Of a DNA stretch of 64,000 nt, positions 1 through 11,105 are shown piece after piece (the stretch's first letter is position 1; every line of letters begins with the position of its first letter). The stretch comes from Imbricaverruca yamaguchii (taxonomy: Eukaryota; Arthropoda; Thecostraca; Neoverrucidae): positions 310,001 through 374,000 of the forward strand of contig JAOTOL010001219.1 of assembly GCA_034440575.1 (NCBI GenBank). Reading direction: 5' to 3'. Under the pieces are notes generated by a model. That model ran no database searches, had not been told where the DNA came from, and worked only from the letters and a program-made list of their open reading frames with translations. Both the position numbers and the translations under genes were made by a program.

Positions 1-225
1 TCTTCAAAGTAGGCCCCTTGCGCCTGCACACACTTAGCCCACCGACACTTCCACTTCCGAAAACACTTCTGGAAAACTTCTATTGCAATGATGTTCATCT
101 CCGCCGTCGCGTTTTGCATTATCTATTCCCTACTGTCAAACTCCTTTCAATGGCGACTTCAATTTCGGAAACAACCAGAAGTCGCAAGGAGCCATGTCTG
201 GAGAGTAGGGAAGTAGGGTCATCTC
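1..225 (-). pseudogene. mariner transposase pseudogene, C-terminal part
   Basis: Read on the minus strand, this stretch encodes the end of a mariner-family (Tc1/mariner) DDD transposase, a nuclear cut-and-paste recombinase. Visible are YSPDMAPCDFW, which carries the third catalytic Asp of the DDE/D domain, then FPKLKSPLKG. After a frame change follows FQKCFRKWKCRWAKCVQAQG..YFE, the usual mariner C-terminal block. The frameshift lies between the two blocks, at about position 130-150. The element runs off the left edge, so the stop codon and inverted repeat are not seen. The sequence picks up where the fragment at 1040-1886 ends, so both are probably halves of one copy. It is a dead remnant. 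Confidence 0.8.
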
Positions 226-1039
226 AGGTCAGGTGACCAGGTCAGGCGAAGTGACCCAACTGCACTCGGAGTTCTAGGTGGCATAACTTCCACAATAATT
301 GGGCGATTGATTTCAAACTTATAGCATGGCATGATCTCATCAGGGACCATGTATATCGTTTTTTTCGTAGCATTGACCTTAGGTCAGGTCGCTGCCATGG
401 CTTCCCCATTATAGGGCTATGGTAAAATATGCAAACGTTTCCTAGTTACATATTTGCGCTCGGAATGATCTCACAACGGTTGTGGCATGTAGATGGAAGC
501 TATGCTCAATGTTACCGCTGACATTTTTGCTCAGTGACCTTACCAAGGTCTCTGAGATCACCTGAGATTACCATACATTTATGCGCACTGCATTGAGCTA
601 GAAGGCTGAAATTGCCGTCATTGTGCTGGTATCGTCAAGACGTGTCGATTGATGCATTACATGACCTCCATAGACCTTGACCTGAGGTCATGACTTCCTG
701 ACCTTGACCCGTGTTTCGGTTGGCATAACTTTAAATTACACCGCGTATTGTCGGTAGCGCATTTCAAGGACTGTCGAATAGCGTTCGCCGTTTGTTTCTA
801 TCTGTTACAGGTCCTGAGATATATGTCAATATCTGAGGCACACCTGATATGGTCGAATTTGACCTATGATGACCCAGTGACCTGACTGTTGACCTGAGCG
901 AAAAAATGACCGAAATACTTTCGATGGAGCCCGTTACCAGCTATCCAACGCCGTTTCCCGTTTATCGCTAGCTAGCATAGTTCGAGAGATCTTAGGGGGC
1001 AGACATCTGCCCCCCCCAGGACATGCGAAATTGGCGCGG
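226..1039. other. insertion inside the mariner copy, rich in TGACCT/AGGTCA
   Basis: This segment of about 0.8 kb separates the two halves of the mariner pseudogene and encodes nothing recognisable. It is studded with TGACCT/AGGTCA hexamers on both strands, for example TGACCTTAGGTCA near 377, the run at 670-710, and 860-895. A perfect 9-bp-stem palindrome, GGGGGCAGA-CA-TCTGCCCCC, lies at 995-1014 near its right edge. It may be an unclassified mobile element. No target-site duplication could be set with certainty. Confidence 0.45.
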
Positions 1040-1886
1040 ACCGCCGGACGTGCGAGTGTTAGCGACTGGAATTCCATGTTTGAACAAGAAATTTTCGATC
1101 AGGTGCGATGAATGAGCTGGAGCATCGTCATGATGCAACTACCGGTTTTTCGCCGTCCAGAGATCTCGCCTTTTGCGCCGAGCTGCATCGCGGAGTCGTT
1201 TGAGAACTTGTTGATATTATTCTTGTCATTGTTTGTCCTTCCGGTGCGTATTCATGTTGCACAATTCCACGGATATAAAAAACAGTTAGGATCACTGGTT
1301 TTGCTTCGCACCTGTCGCGCTTTTTTTCGGCCCAGGGGAAGCGGGATGCTTCCATTGCGACGACTGTGCTTTTGTTTTCTGTTTCCGTGTCGTACCCGTA
1401 CACCAATGACTCATCTCCAGTTATCACGGTGTTCAGAAACTCAGGATCAGTGTTGGCAGCGTCCGGCATGTCCTGTGCAACCTGAAGACGGTGTTCTTTC
1501 TGTTCCACCGACAGCAGCTTGGGCACACATTTCGCAGCCACTCTGCGCATGTTCAAATCATCACGCATAATTGCATTTGCCAAATCTTTACTGATCCCAA
1601 CATCTTCGGCAATCTCTCCTACGGTCAAACGCCGATCTCTCATTACCAGATCTTCCACCCTCGCAACAACAGCTGCATTCCGAGCGGTTTGTGGCCTCCC
1701 AGAACGCTCGACACTCTCCACCGATGTGCGGCCATTTTTGAATCGGTTGAACCATTCCTTAATTTGTGTTACCCCCATAGCATTGTCTCCAAACACCTGC
1801 TGAATCTTTCGAATTGTTTCGCTTTGAGAATCACAAGGCTTTTGACAAAATGTAAGTCAGTATCTTTGCTGAACTCGTTCAGTCAT
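1040..1886 (-). pseudogene. mariner transposase pseudogene, N-terminal and central part
   Basis: The minus strand encodes most of a mariner transposase. The likely original start is the ATG at 1886 (MTERVQQRY), followed at once by an in-frame TGA. The paired helix-turn-helix DNA-binding region follows: ETIRKIQQVFGDNAMG, IKEWFNRFKNGRTSVES, then GEIAEDVGISKDLANAIM. The catalytic domain shows ITGDESLVYGYD, with the first catalytic Asp, and after a frameshift LHHDDAPAHSSHLIENF, with the second. A TAG interrupts just before LHHDD. The frame continues to HGIPVANTRT and then breaks where the 226-1039 insertion begins. An intact mariner transposase is about 345 residues. This copy has at least two stops and two frameshifts and is inactive. 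Confidence 0.88.
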
Positions 1887-3350
1887 CTTGAGAGAAATCG
1901 AAAATCCGACGAACATGTATCAGAGCACCTCATTGAGCGGCCAGTAGGCAGCGACTGACACACTCACAGGCAGATAAAAAATTCACGCATGCGCATTAAG
2001 CTGTCTTCTTCCACTGTGCACTGCTTCCATTGTGCCTTAGCATCACTACGGTACCCGGGAAAATTCAAGGTCGGATAGTTTTTGGACAGACCTGGTGTGT
2101 GTGTATATATTATATCAAATGCAGTTGATGTGCGACCGTTGTACCAACTCGACTGTGCCCACACGGCCAAGTTACGGCTGGATTTAACTCTTCTTGGATA
2201 TGTCTCGGTTGCGTTTAGGTTGATGCGCGACCATTGTGCCAGCTGTGGCCTTAGTATCCATCAACTCGTCCGTGCCAATGTTTTCGCCAACAATGAGATC
2301 GAGTTCCCCCTCCCCTGTGCATGCGAAGTTGTTCAAAGAGTTAGTGCCCACCCACAAAGAATCACCCACAGCCTCCGCAGCCTTTACAGTTGCTTAAATG
2401 TGCGGAATGACCCAAACTGATGACGTATCCCGTCAGAGCAAAACTGTTTACATATACGTGTGACATGTAGGCGAAGTGACCACGGGTATTTTACGTGCCG
2501 AAAACTAAGATATATATATATAGCGTATGAATGTTCTTGGACTAAGAGGTGTAGTCTATGAATGATCTGCTGTGATTGGAAGGCCACTCCTTGATGTGCG
2601 ATTTTGTTTTTGTCCCAAGGTTTTTGAATCTAGAGAAGTTTATTGTTCCCTTATTTTGGCTGGTTGAGTCGATGATATCGTAGATAATGATGAACGTAAA
2701 GTGTCACTGACACTGAACATGTCAAATAAGCTGGGAGGTAAACTTATTGAGCTTGTTTAGATGATTCCCAGAATATATGAGCATCACTCACTCAAACTGG
2801 AAAGACATCAATATAGACCGTCATTTGATTATGATTTACACGCAAGTGTCAATTGGCTCATAATGACCTCGGTAATCGAAGCTCTATGAAATCTCCAACC
2901 ACTGCCACCACTAAGTATCAAAGTTAAGTTAATATACTGATGTACTTATCAGTGAAATGATACACTCCGAAAAGTACATTGTCCTTACCGTTTCAGAAAT
3001 GCTTTGTTTTTCGAAATTCCTGAAGCCATGAAAGATAAGCGCCTGGCCTCGGTAGCCAGAGATGGATACTTCATGTGCCTTCGTCAGAAACTGTTGGCCC
3101 TTTTCTGCAGCGTTTATTTGACTGGTATTTACTGCGCATGATGGAGGTGGAAATATTGTCCAGATTTTGTGTTCACTCCCTCAGTTCCACTCGTGATTAC
3201 AACAACCAACTTGGTCGCCGTAATGACCGCCTCAGTTCCGCTCGTGATTGTAACGACCGAGGGAGTCGCCGTCAGTTTCCGCCGTGCAGTGGCGTGGCCG
3301 AAATGTGAGGTAGTTTGCGTGCTACCGGAGTAGCTACTGGTGGCGGGACG
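1887..3350. other. no gene recognised
   Basis: The first 100-300 bp probably hold the mariner leader and terminal repeat, which I could not delimit. A diverged internal duplication is present (a TTGATGYGCGACCRTTGT motif near 2123 and 2220). The rest is ordinary noncoding sequence without long open frames, tRNA features or tandem repeats. Confidence 0.5.
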
Positions 3351-3359
3351 CCCGACCGA

Positions 3360-3520
3360 CGCCGATGGCCCGGTCCGACCCGACCCGACCTGACCTGACC
3401 CACCCGACCACACACGACCCGACCACACCCGACCCGACCTGACCTGACCTGACCTGACCTGACCTGACCTGACCTGACCTGACCTGACCTGACCCGACCC
3501 GACACGACCCGACCGATGAC
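3360..3520. repeat. (CCTGA)n pentamer array
   Basis: Pentamer tract of ACCTG/CCTGA units (TCAGG on the other strand). It is nearly perfect from about 3428 to 3495 and flanked by CCCGA variants. Related CCNNN pentamers recur at 24715-25160. Confidence 0.9.
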
Positions 3521-3739
3521 ATCTGATCGCGCGATAAGCTCATGTGCATAGTACATGGCCAACGGAAGCATGCATGTGCAAGCATTGTGCAGCGCGCACC
3601 GCATGAGGCGTTGTCGGCTGCCACGCCAGGAACAACAGTGAACTGCTATCTGCCGTTTTCGTCACTGAGACCTCCGTGCCGTGTGGCCACAACTGCATAC
3701 CGATGTGCAAGTGCGTCGATGTGACGAGAAGTAAAGATG

Positions 3740-4620
3740 AATGGAGTCGATTTTGAACTGAACAGGTTTTTGTGTACACACGGATTCGAAATTGGGGGAG
3801 GACAAACCCGGGACGCAATAAGTTTGAACAGGATAGAGGGACCTAGACCAACATTCCCTCCCCTCCCCGAAAACAGATCCTTGGATTTCAGCCACTTCTT
3901 TTTCAATGCCATTTTCAGGCACTTCAATTCAATGTTAAGTGTATTTAATTTTTCAGATGTACCATTGTCAAAAATGATATTTTTGGGACTAAATATTCCA
4001 CGAAAATTAGCAAGTTTCACTACTTATAGCTCCCTATTAGCCCGTTCCGTCTCTCCGATCAGCTCCTCGCACCCCGTATCGGGGGGAGGGGCTGATAAGA
4101 ACCCACCCCTCTAATATCTAAACTAAGCGTCGCTCGAAAATAAAAGAGGTGTCATCGGAAAGCGCTCGACGAATAGGGCCTGACACCGCCTCCAAAAACA
4201 ACTTTCCCTGAAGTGACGTCACTAGGGGCTAGATTTTCCTGACTTGCATCGTGTTTTGGCTCTGGGTGATTCTTTTGGGAATATTTGAAAAAGCCAAAAT
4301 TATTTGGAATCAGAAAAGAACAACGAAATCGACCAGAACTACACAATCTTTTCGCCACCCAATTTTTTCTTTTAATTTCGAAATTTTTAGCTTTCAAATT
4401 TTCCTTTTCTAATAGGTAGAGCTGGGCGAAATCCGATAAGTTTTTTTTGGGGGCGGGGGTCCAGTACATTTCGCGCCCCCCCCCCCCCAATATTTTTCCA
4501 AAATGGACACCCCTGTTGTTGCCCAGCAAAGCACAGTTCCCCCCCCCCCCCCCAAAGCGAAAACATAAGATGGTCAAGGTTCATGTTGTTCAAGAATTGG
4601 CTGGAAAGATGATGTTTAAC
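3740..4620. mobile_element. unclassified dispersed repeat with poly-C tracts
   Basis: This stretch has no credible coding frame but looks like assembled old repeats. Homopolymer C runs occur near 4477 and 4540. Positions about 4095-4210 match, in reverse complement, positions about 61600-61705: both share GCGCTTTCCGATGACACC and a following ACGCTTAGTTTAGA. That makes this an interspersed family with at least two copies of opposite orientation. Its class could not be determined. Confidence 0.5.
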
Positions 4621-5235
4621 GTTTGCTGATTTACTATTCTGGTATTTTGTGACGACTGATAGCCTGTGAAACCCGTTGATTGGCTAGATCAGCTTTTAGT
4701 ATTTTTACTGATTAGCTTGCATATATATTTTCACTTCATGAATGATGAAGTGGAATTTTGCGGCGATGACACTCATGTAGCTGAGGAGAAAAACAAGCCG
4801 TTTTGCTGCCGACAACAATCCAGAAAATATGTTATATTCCATAAGATAAAGATTCGTTAAATCGTCTCTAACAAAGGCATGAATTTTATTTCCTTGCAAT
4901 GATATGAACACTCATCTCTATGAGCAATATCAGTATTGCTTCTTTTTATTGTCCGCTACGTTCAGGCGTAGTTTGTCTAGGACTAGGGTGTTGGAGGGTG
5001 GAGGGTGTTCATGACTAGGGTGGAGCACAGTGCCACAGCCAGGATTTTCCCGAGGAGGTTCCGACAACAAAATAAAGTGTGTTGCGTGGTGAAAATGCCA
5101 GTTCCTGGTTTCGTCAGGTATATTATGGTTGCTAGGGAATAGGGCGAGCATCCTACCTCCCTCCCCCTGGATGCGCCTCTGGTCGGCACATATTGTTGCG
5201 TTTTTCAACACCATCATACCGTCTCAAAATGAAGG
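4621..5235. other. no gene recognised
   Basis: AT-rich noncoding DNA to about 4930. A stretch at 4980-5190, with wording such as CCCCTGGATGCGCCTCTGG, resembles an eroded transposon end. No open frame or RNA gene could be supported. Confidence 0.4.
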
Positions 5236-5239
5236 GTGT

Positions 5240-7300
5240 ATGCAATGAAGGGTGAATGGAAATGGGTCCCTTCACAAGCCTTGACAGCCTTTCTAACTTC
5301 AAATGCGCTTAGACATTGGCCCCCAGTATTGCTCACAACTATCGTTTCCCTTAGGGACTCCGCTAAGATCGTAAGGGCTCTGGAAGCCTTCAAGGGCCCT
5401 CTCAAGCTGCTAGTTATATACCTTATATTTAGCTATGCCCATAGTTATAGAACCCTTCCTAGTTATAGACAGCTCTTGTGGTCTCAAGAGCATTCCAGCT
5501 ATGATGCCGGCCTTCGTTATTCCTCACCTCAATCGCCAGCCAGCAGTTTTTTCCCCTCAGTGGACGTTGTCCATCCATCAGGGGCTGGTCTCGACCTCAG
5601 AAGAATCCCAGTCTAATCCTCTCTGGCTCTCACGAGATCCGCTTCATCCCTCAGGGCCCTCTCCTGTTTGTAGGGGCCCATCTAGTTTTTACTAGTCTTG
5701 TCGGGCTCTCATCTCGGGGACATTTGAGGTCTGATATGGGCCCTCACTATCCCTCAGATCACTCACTAGTCGTCTTCAGTTCGTCAGGGTCCTGTTCGCC
5801 CCTCCGATGCCCTTTCAAAACCAAGGATCATCCCGACCTTCGCTGACCCTGCAGTGCCCTGTTTATTGCTCAGTTGCTAGGGGTCCATTCCAGCCGAGAA
5901 TGCTCTTTTTAGCTGGCTGGGCATTCCAGCCCTCGGGCGGGTCCTCTTTCGGCTTCACTGCCCTTGCTAACCCTCAGGGTAGGCGTCTTCAGGTCTTAAC
6001 GGCCCTTTCCACACAAGCTGTTAGATGCATTAACATTTTTCGTCGGTTTTATCTCTGCTTCTCAGGATGTTCGCCTGGGGGCCCATCGGTCTATTCAGGA
6101 AGGCGGGTGCCACTTCAACCCGTGGAAGCGCTACTACTGTTTAACAGCATGTACCCACAATGGGCTTGGAGGCCCTTCACATTGCACCGGAAAGCCTCCG
6201 CTTCATCCCGGATCGTCCCCATAGCTCGGGAGTCTTTTGATCGGGCTGATGCCCGCTGACAATTTTGAGCCCAGGGGACCTTGCGTGACCCAATCACGCA
6301 AGGGGACCTTGCGTGATTCCGGCCCAGGGGCCCTTGCCCTGGGCCACAAATCTAGGTCCTTCCGAAGGTCCTGAGGCTAGGCGTCCTCTCCGTCGGTGCG
6401 GAGGCCCTCCTTGGCGATCAAGATCCTCCCCTGCCAGGCCGAAGGCCCATCAACAGCTTGGACCCCCTCCATCAGGCCAGTAGTCCTTGTACGGCTTGGG
6501 CTACATCCGTCAGCCCAAGAGCCCTTTCTGACGCCTGAGTTCCTTTCAAGGGACTAGGGCCCCTCTCGTTTTAGGGGCCTTTTGACGACCCAGGGCCGTT
6601 ACCGGCAAGCCGGAGGCCTCTTTTGAAACGCTCTGGTCCTGTCCATCAGATTATGGGCCCTTTTTCGGCTTGGGCTTCGCCGACAGCCCATGAGCCCTTC
6701 ATATTGTTTCTGGCCATCTCCGGCAGACAGGGTCCCTTCCAACTATCCGGGCCCCTCCATCGATCTAGGAGTCCTTCACGTTATCCCAGCAAAAGGCCCT
6801 CAACACCTTCCTGGTGGGAACTCTCCGTTGACTTTGGCCCTGTTCATCGGCACGGGGTCCTTTCAGTCAGTCCGGGTCTCCTTTCGTCGGTCCAAGGGCC
6901 CTACATGTCGGTCCCGGGGGGGGGGCGTATGGGCCACCCGGAGGCCCTCTTTGACCTTCTAGGTGGCGGCTGCCCCTTCCTCAGGCTACGCCACTGGTTT
7001 AGGGCCCTTCATGTTGGTCCGGGGGCCCCTTCACGTCAGCCCCGGGGCCTTTCAAGTCAAGTCGATGCAGAGGAACTTCAAGTCGGCCCAGGAGTCCTGC
7101 ACGTCGCCCCAGGCGCCCTTCACGTTTGCCCAGGTTCCCTTCACGTTGGCCTACGTTCCCTTCACGCCGCCCCAGGTTTCCTTCACGTTGGCCCAGGTTC
7201 CCTTCACGTTGGCCCAGGGTGCCTTTACGTTGGTCCAAAAGACCTTTACGTCAGCCTAGAGCCCCCCCCCTGTGCCTACGACCCGAGGGTCTTGCGGCTC
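5240..7300. repeat. degenerate minisatellite rich in GGGCCC/AGGGCCCTT
   Basis: Strongly diverged short tandem units of about 18-27 bp run through the region, each with a CAGGGCCCTT-like core. They are best preserved at 7085-7250, where CCCTTCACGTTGGCCCAGG recurs every 18-21 bp. All three plus frames are open in parts only because the units lack stops. The divergence suggests an old, no longer homogenised array. Confidence 0.7.
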
Positions 7301-7549
7301 CTCGAACCCGGCTGTCCCTTCCATCCCCCACACCCCCACCCATATCTTGGCTACGCCACTGCATCAAACGTGATTATTCCCTTGTTCTCGTGCACAGTTC
7401 CTCAGTAATCCTCCGAGGAATTTACAGCGCTGTCAACCGGTTATTTGCGTGCGTCAACCGCGCGAAGTTCACTAGTCAACGTCGGCGTGCTCCAAAATAA
7501 GCAACCACTCGGCTGCACGTAGCACAATCGGGTGATTTCACATGAGCTA

Positions 7550-8219
7550 TTCTTGGGAACGTCCGCCGTCGGCCGGCCGCGCCCGTGTCTGCAATCGGCA
7601 CTGTCGTCGTCTCGTTTGGAGGGGGCGGGGCGGTCGGGGAGGAGCTGCCGCCTGGCGACCGACCTTGGCCGGCCGGCGCCTGCGTTGACGTCCGACGGCG
7701 GGCGCGGTCACGTGCTGCCGCCGGGTCACGTGACTGCGCCCGTCGTCGGCGCCGCGGTGTCACGTGACCGTCGTGCCGGAGCGGCAATCAATAACGTAGC
7801 GCGGCGGCGGCCGGCCGACTGACTGCGGCGCCGGCCGTTGCACTGGCATCGCGGCCGGCCGCTGAGCGGCGTGAGTGGGTGGCGTGCTGAGTGGGTGGCG
7901 CCGGCCGCACGTGGATGTAGCGGTGACACTGGTGTCGTCCCTGCTCGTGGCTGCGCAGGTGGCACGTTCCGTCAGCGAGGCGTCCGCTGCGCTGGTGTTT
8001 TGCTGAGCTGGGCACTCGAGTGGAGCGTGCAGCGGCGTAACACGGGCACATCTGCCTCGGTCGGTGCGGCGAAGCGCCGTTTTTTATCGTGAGCGGTTCT
8101 CGCAAGAGGCGCCGGTGCGCCGCGCGGCCGTCCCGTCGACGGCCGACGTGTGCCAGGGGTGGTGGTGGCGAGTGGTGCGCCCCACCTGGACGGCGGCGGG
8201 GCGGGGCGCCGCTGGGGGA
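7550..8219 (+). promoter_or_regulatory. CpG-rich promoter region of the FLYWCH gene, with E-box cluster
   Basis: GC- and CpG-rich DNA directly upstream of the FLYWCH reading frame, probably its promoter and 5' leader. Three CACGTG E-boxes lie within 58 bp (7709-7714, 7727-7732, 7761-7766). Two sit in the perfect palindrome GTCACGTGAC (7725-7734, 7759-7768), the consensus bound by bHLH-ZIP factors of the USF/MITF/TFE class. GGCCGGCC octamers recur. No TATA box is evident. The transcription start cannot be placed from sequence alone. Confidence 0.5.
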
Positions 8220-10151
8220 ATGTCCCAGCGGCCGTCGCGGGTCGAGGTCGGCCTGACGCGTCGCGGCACCGTCTGCCTGCTGATCGACGGCTACCCGTTC
8301 CAGAAGATCCGCGACTCTCAGCAGCGCAGCTACTGGCGCTGCGCACGCCGCCAGTGCAGCGTGCGCGCCGTGCGCGAACGCGACGCGGTGCGCTCAGTGA
8401 GCCACCTGCCGCACCAGCACCCGCCGCCGCCGCCACCGCCACCGCCGCCGACGGCGGGCCTGGCGAAGGTGGAGCCGCTGCCGGCGCCGGCGCCGGCGCA
8501 GCAGCGGTACATCGCGCCCGCGCCTCCGGCCGACCCGTCAGGGGCCGGCCAGGCGTGCCATCAGCAGCAGCAGCTACTACTGCAGCCGCAACAGCTGCAG
8601 CATTACCTCCCGCAGTCGGTGGCAAATGTGGAGCTGACACTGGTGCAGCATCAGCAGGTAGCGTCGCCCCCAGTGGCGTCCGTCTCGGCTCGCCTCGCCG
8701 TACAGCCTTCGCATCGGCTGACGACGCATCCTCAGCTCGCCGCCGGGCCCCCGCCTGCCACCCGCCTGGTGGTGCCGTCGTCGACGAGGCGGGACACCGG
8801 GACGTTTGCGCAGGCCGTCGCCACGGTGTCGTCGCCCAGGCGAACTCCTTCGCCGTCGGCGACTGTTGTGAAGAGCGAGCCGATGCCGGCGCAGCAGCCG
8901 GCCTCGTCGTCCAATTCGAGCTCGCCGGGAGTCCCTGCCAGCACCGCCACCGGTGCCGCGGCCGCTCGACAGTTCCACGCCGTGGGCCGGCCGCCCGCCG
9001 TCCCCGGCACGCCCTCCAACACCGCGACAATCGCGTCGAACGTCGGTGCCAGCTCATCGGCGTCGACCCGCTCCTCCGCCATGGAGAGCGCAGCGATGAT
9101 CGTGCTGGCCAACCGGAGCACCGGCCGGCTGGCGATGATCGTCGACGGCTACATCTTCGACCAGACGTGCGTGACGGCTGGCGTGACTCTGTGGTCGTGC
9201 GCCGAGCGGGCGGGCGCGGCGTGCTCGGCGCGCGTCGAGACCACCGGCGCGTGCGTGCAGAGTCTGACGGGCGTCGGCTCTGGCCTGCCGCACACGCACG
9301 CGCGCAACTTCGCCACCTTGCCGGAGAACATGGTGCCGGCGTCCGAGCTGCCGGACGGCGAGCGGCACGCGCTGGAGACGGTGTGTGCCAGCGGGCTGCG
9401 TGGCAGGACGTCGGCGGGCGATGGTGCGGGTGTGGCCGGCGAGCCGGCGCCGCTGGTGGCGCGCGTGCGGCCCGCCTCGCCGTCGGCCGACCCGGCCGTC
9501 AAGCGGAGCCGGCCGACGCCCGAGGCCGGGCTGCCGCCGGCGCCGCCCAAGTCGCCGTCGCCGCCCAAGAAGCGCGCGCGGCTGGTGGTGGAGGCGGCCG
9601 GCCACCAGCCAGACCCGTCCGCCGAGATGGTGACCGGGCCGGCCGGCGGCGCCCAGCTGCTGCTCGAGGGCAACTGCTTCTCGCGTCAGGCCGAGTGCGT
9701 GACGTCGGACGGCGGGGTGACGCACTGGCGCTGCGTGACGCCCGGCTGCGCGGTGGAGGCGGCCGCCTGCGGCGACCGGCTGACGGCCGTGTCGGCGCTG
9801 CCGCACCGGCACGCGCCGAACGCGCCGCACAACGTGTTCAGCGCGCCGATCGTGGCGCGCCGGCCCGACCCCCCGGCCGTGCGGGTGTGCGTGCAGATGG
9901 GCGGCGGCGCGGCGGCGGCCGTCAAGAGGAAGCCGGCGTCGGTGCCGGCGGCGCAGGAGAAGCGCAGGCCGGCCGGCTCCGGCACGCCGTCCACGGAAGG
10001 TTCTGACGACGTGTTCATGCCCAGTCCGGAGACGGTGGTGCTGAGAAGTCCGGCCGCGCCACGCCCGGCCGCCGTCACTACGACACAGGTCAACCGACTG
10101 CCAGCTAACGGTCAGTGGCGCGGTCACCGCGACACAGGTCTACAGATCTGA
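8220..10151 (+). CDS. protein with three FLYWCH zinc fingers
   Basis: Single open frame of 643 residues from the first in-frame ATG (8220, MSQRPSRVEV). The frame is open further upstream but has no earlier ATG. Three FLYWCH-type zinc fingers are visible: residues 15-67 (LIDGYPFQKI, YWRC-x4-C, LPHQH), 293-360 (MIVDGYIFDQ, LWSC-x7-C, LPHTH) and 478-531 (LLEGNCFSRQ, HWRC-x4-C, LPHRH). All keep the Cys-Cys-His-His ligands. Linkers are Pro/Ala/Ser-rich, and a basic PKKRAR at 449-454 looks like a nuclear localisation signal. FLYWCH fingers occur in animal DNA-binding and chromatin proteins such as Drosophila Mod(mdg4), so a nuclear DNA-binding role is likely; target and partners are unknown. The last residues and the TGA stop lie in a 35-bp minisatellite, and potential donors of the CAG|GT type (e.g. 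10087) could splice to an unseen exon. Codon use is very GC-rich, unlike the flanking repeats. Confidence 0.85.
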   Translation: MSQRPSRVEVGLTRRGTVCLLIDGYPFQKIRDSQQRSYWRCARRQCSVRAVRERDAVRSVSHLPHQHPPPPPPPPPPTAGLAKVEPLPAPAPAQQRYIAPAPPADPSGAGQACHQQQQLLLQPQQLQHYLPQSVANVELTLVQHQQVASPPVASVSARLAVQPSHRLTTHPQLAAGPPPATRLVVPSSTRRDTGTFAQAVATVSSPRRTPSPSATVVKSEPMPAQQPASSSNSSSPGVPASTATGAAAARQFHAVGRPPAVPGTPSNTATIASNVGASSSASTRSSAMESAAMIVLANRSTGRLAMIVDGYIFDQTCVTAGVTLWSCAERAGAACSARVETTGACVQSLTGVGSGLPHTHARNFATLPENMVPASELPDGERHALETVCASGLRGRTSAGDGAGVAGEPAPLVARVRPASPSADPAVKRSRPTPEAGLPPAPPKSPSPPKKRARLVVEAAGHQPDPSAEMVTGPAGGAQLLLEGNCFSRQAECVTSDGGVTHWRCVTPGCAVEAAACGDRLTAVSALPHRHAPNAPHNVFSAPIVARRPDPPAVRVCVQMGGGAAAAVKRKPASVPAAQEKRRPAGSGTPSTEGSDDVFMPSPETVVLRSPAAPRPAAVTTTQVNRLPANGQWRGHRDTGLQI

Positions 10152-10630
10152 CCGGCGGTCACCGCGACACAGGTCTACAGATCTGACCGGCGGTCACCGC
10201 GACACAGGTCTACAGATCTGACCGGCGGTCACCGCGACACAGGTCTACAGATCTGACCGGCGGTCACCGCGACACAGGTCTACAGACCTGACCGGCGGTC
10301 ACCGCGACACAGGTCTACAGACCTGACCGGCGGTCACCGCGACACAGGTCTACAGATCTGACCGGCGGTCACCGCGACACAGGTCTACAGACTGACCGCA
10401 ATTAACTGACCGGCGGTCACCGCGACACAGGTCTACAGATCTGACCGGCCGTCACCCCGACACAGGTCTACAGACCTGACCGGCGGTCACCCATTTCTGA
10501 CCGGCGGTCACCGCGACACAGGTCTACAGATCTGACCGGCCGTCACCGCGACAAAGGTCTACAGATCTGACCGGCCGTCACCGCGACACAGGTCTACAGA
10601 TCTGACCGGCCGTCACCGCGACACAGCCAG
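10109..10630. repeat. 35-bp minisatellite, ~14 copies
   Basis: Tandem unit GGTCACCGCGACACAGGTCTACAGATCTGACCGGC (shown by its parts GGTCACCGCGACACAGGTC and ACAGATCTGACCGGC). Copies differ by single substitutions, and one short interruption is near 10396. The first unit overlaps the 3' end of the FLYWCH frame and supplies its stop codon. Confidence 0.95.
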
Positions 10631-10786
10631 GACATCGGTTGTTCATCCTCAGGTCATGCATGACGTGGAATTTGATCGTCAACCTAATGATCGATTAGAT
10701 TAGTTCCCGCCACCAACCGGCGGTAGCATTGATCGCAATGTGTGGCTTGGATTCTGTTGGCAGACGTGGCCAGCGCGCCTCGGAAC

Positions 10787-11105
10787 CAGAATACAGCCCG
10801 CGGCACTGGGGTTACCCTACCCGCCTGTCGCTACCCACCAGGCATACCGTTGGAATACAGCCCGCGGCACTGGGGTTACCCTACCCGCCTGTCGCTACCC
10901 ACCAGGCATACCGTTGGAATACAGCCCGCGGCACTGGGGTTACCCTACCCGCCTGTCGCTACCCACCAGGCCTGCCGTTGGAATACAACCCGCGGCACTG
11001 GGGTTACTCTACCCGCCTGTCGCTACCCACCAGGCCTGCCGTTGGAATACAGCCCGCGGCACTGGGGTTACTCTACCCGGCTATCGCTACTCACCTGCCC
11101 TGTCC
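10787..11105. repeat. 64-bp minisatellite, 5 copies
   Basis: Units begin ATACAGCCCGCGGCACTGG (10791, 10855 and so on) at a strict 64-bp period. Because 64 is not a multiple of 3, all three plus frames stay open across the array, giving spurious overlapping open frames. Confidence 0.95.

Noticed and set aside
8150..10127. Long alternative frames in both directions over the FLYWCH gene (618, 361 and 357 codons)
   Set aside because: Shadows caused by high GC and scarcity of stops. Only the frame from 8220 shows conserved FLYWCH fingers.
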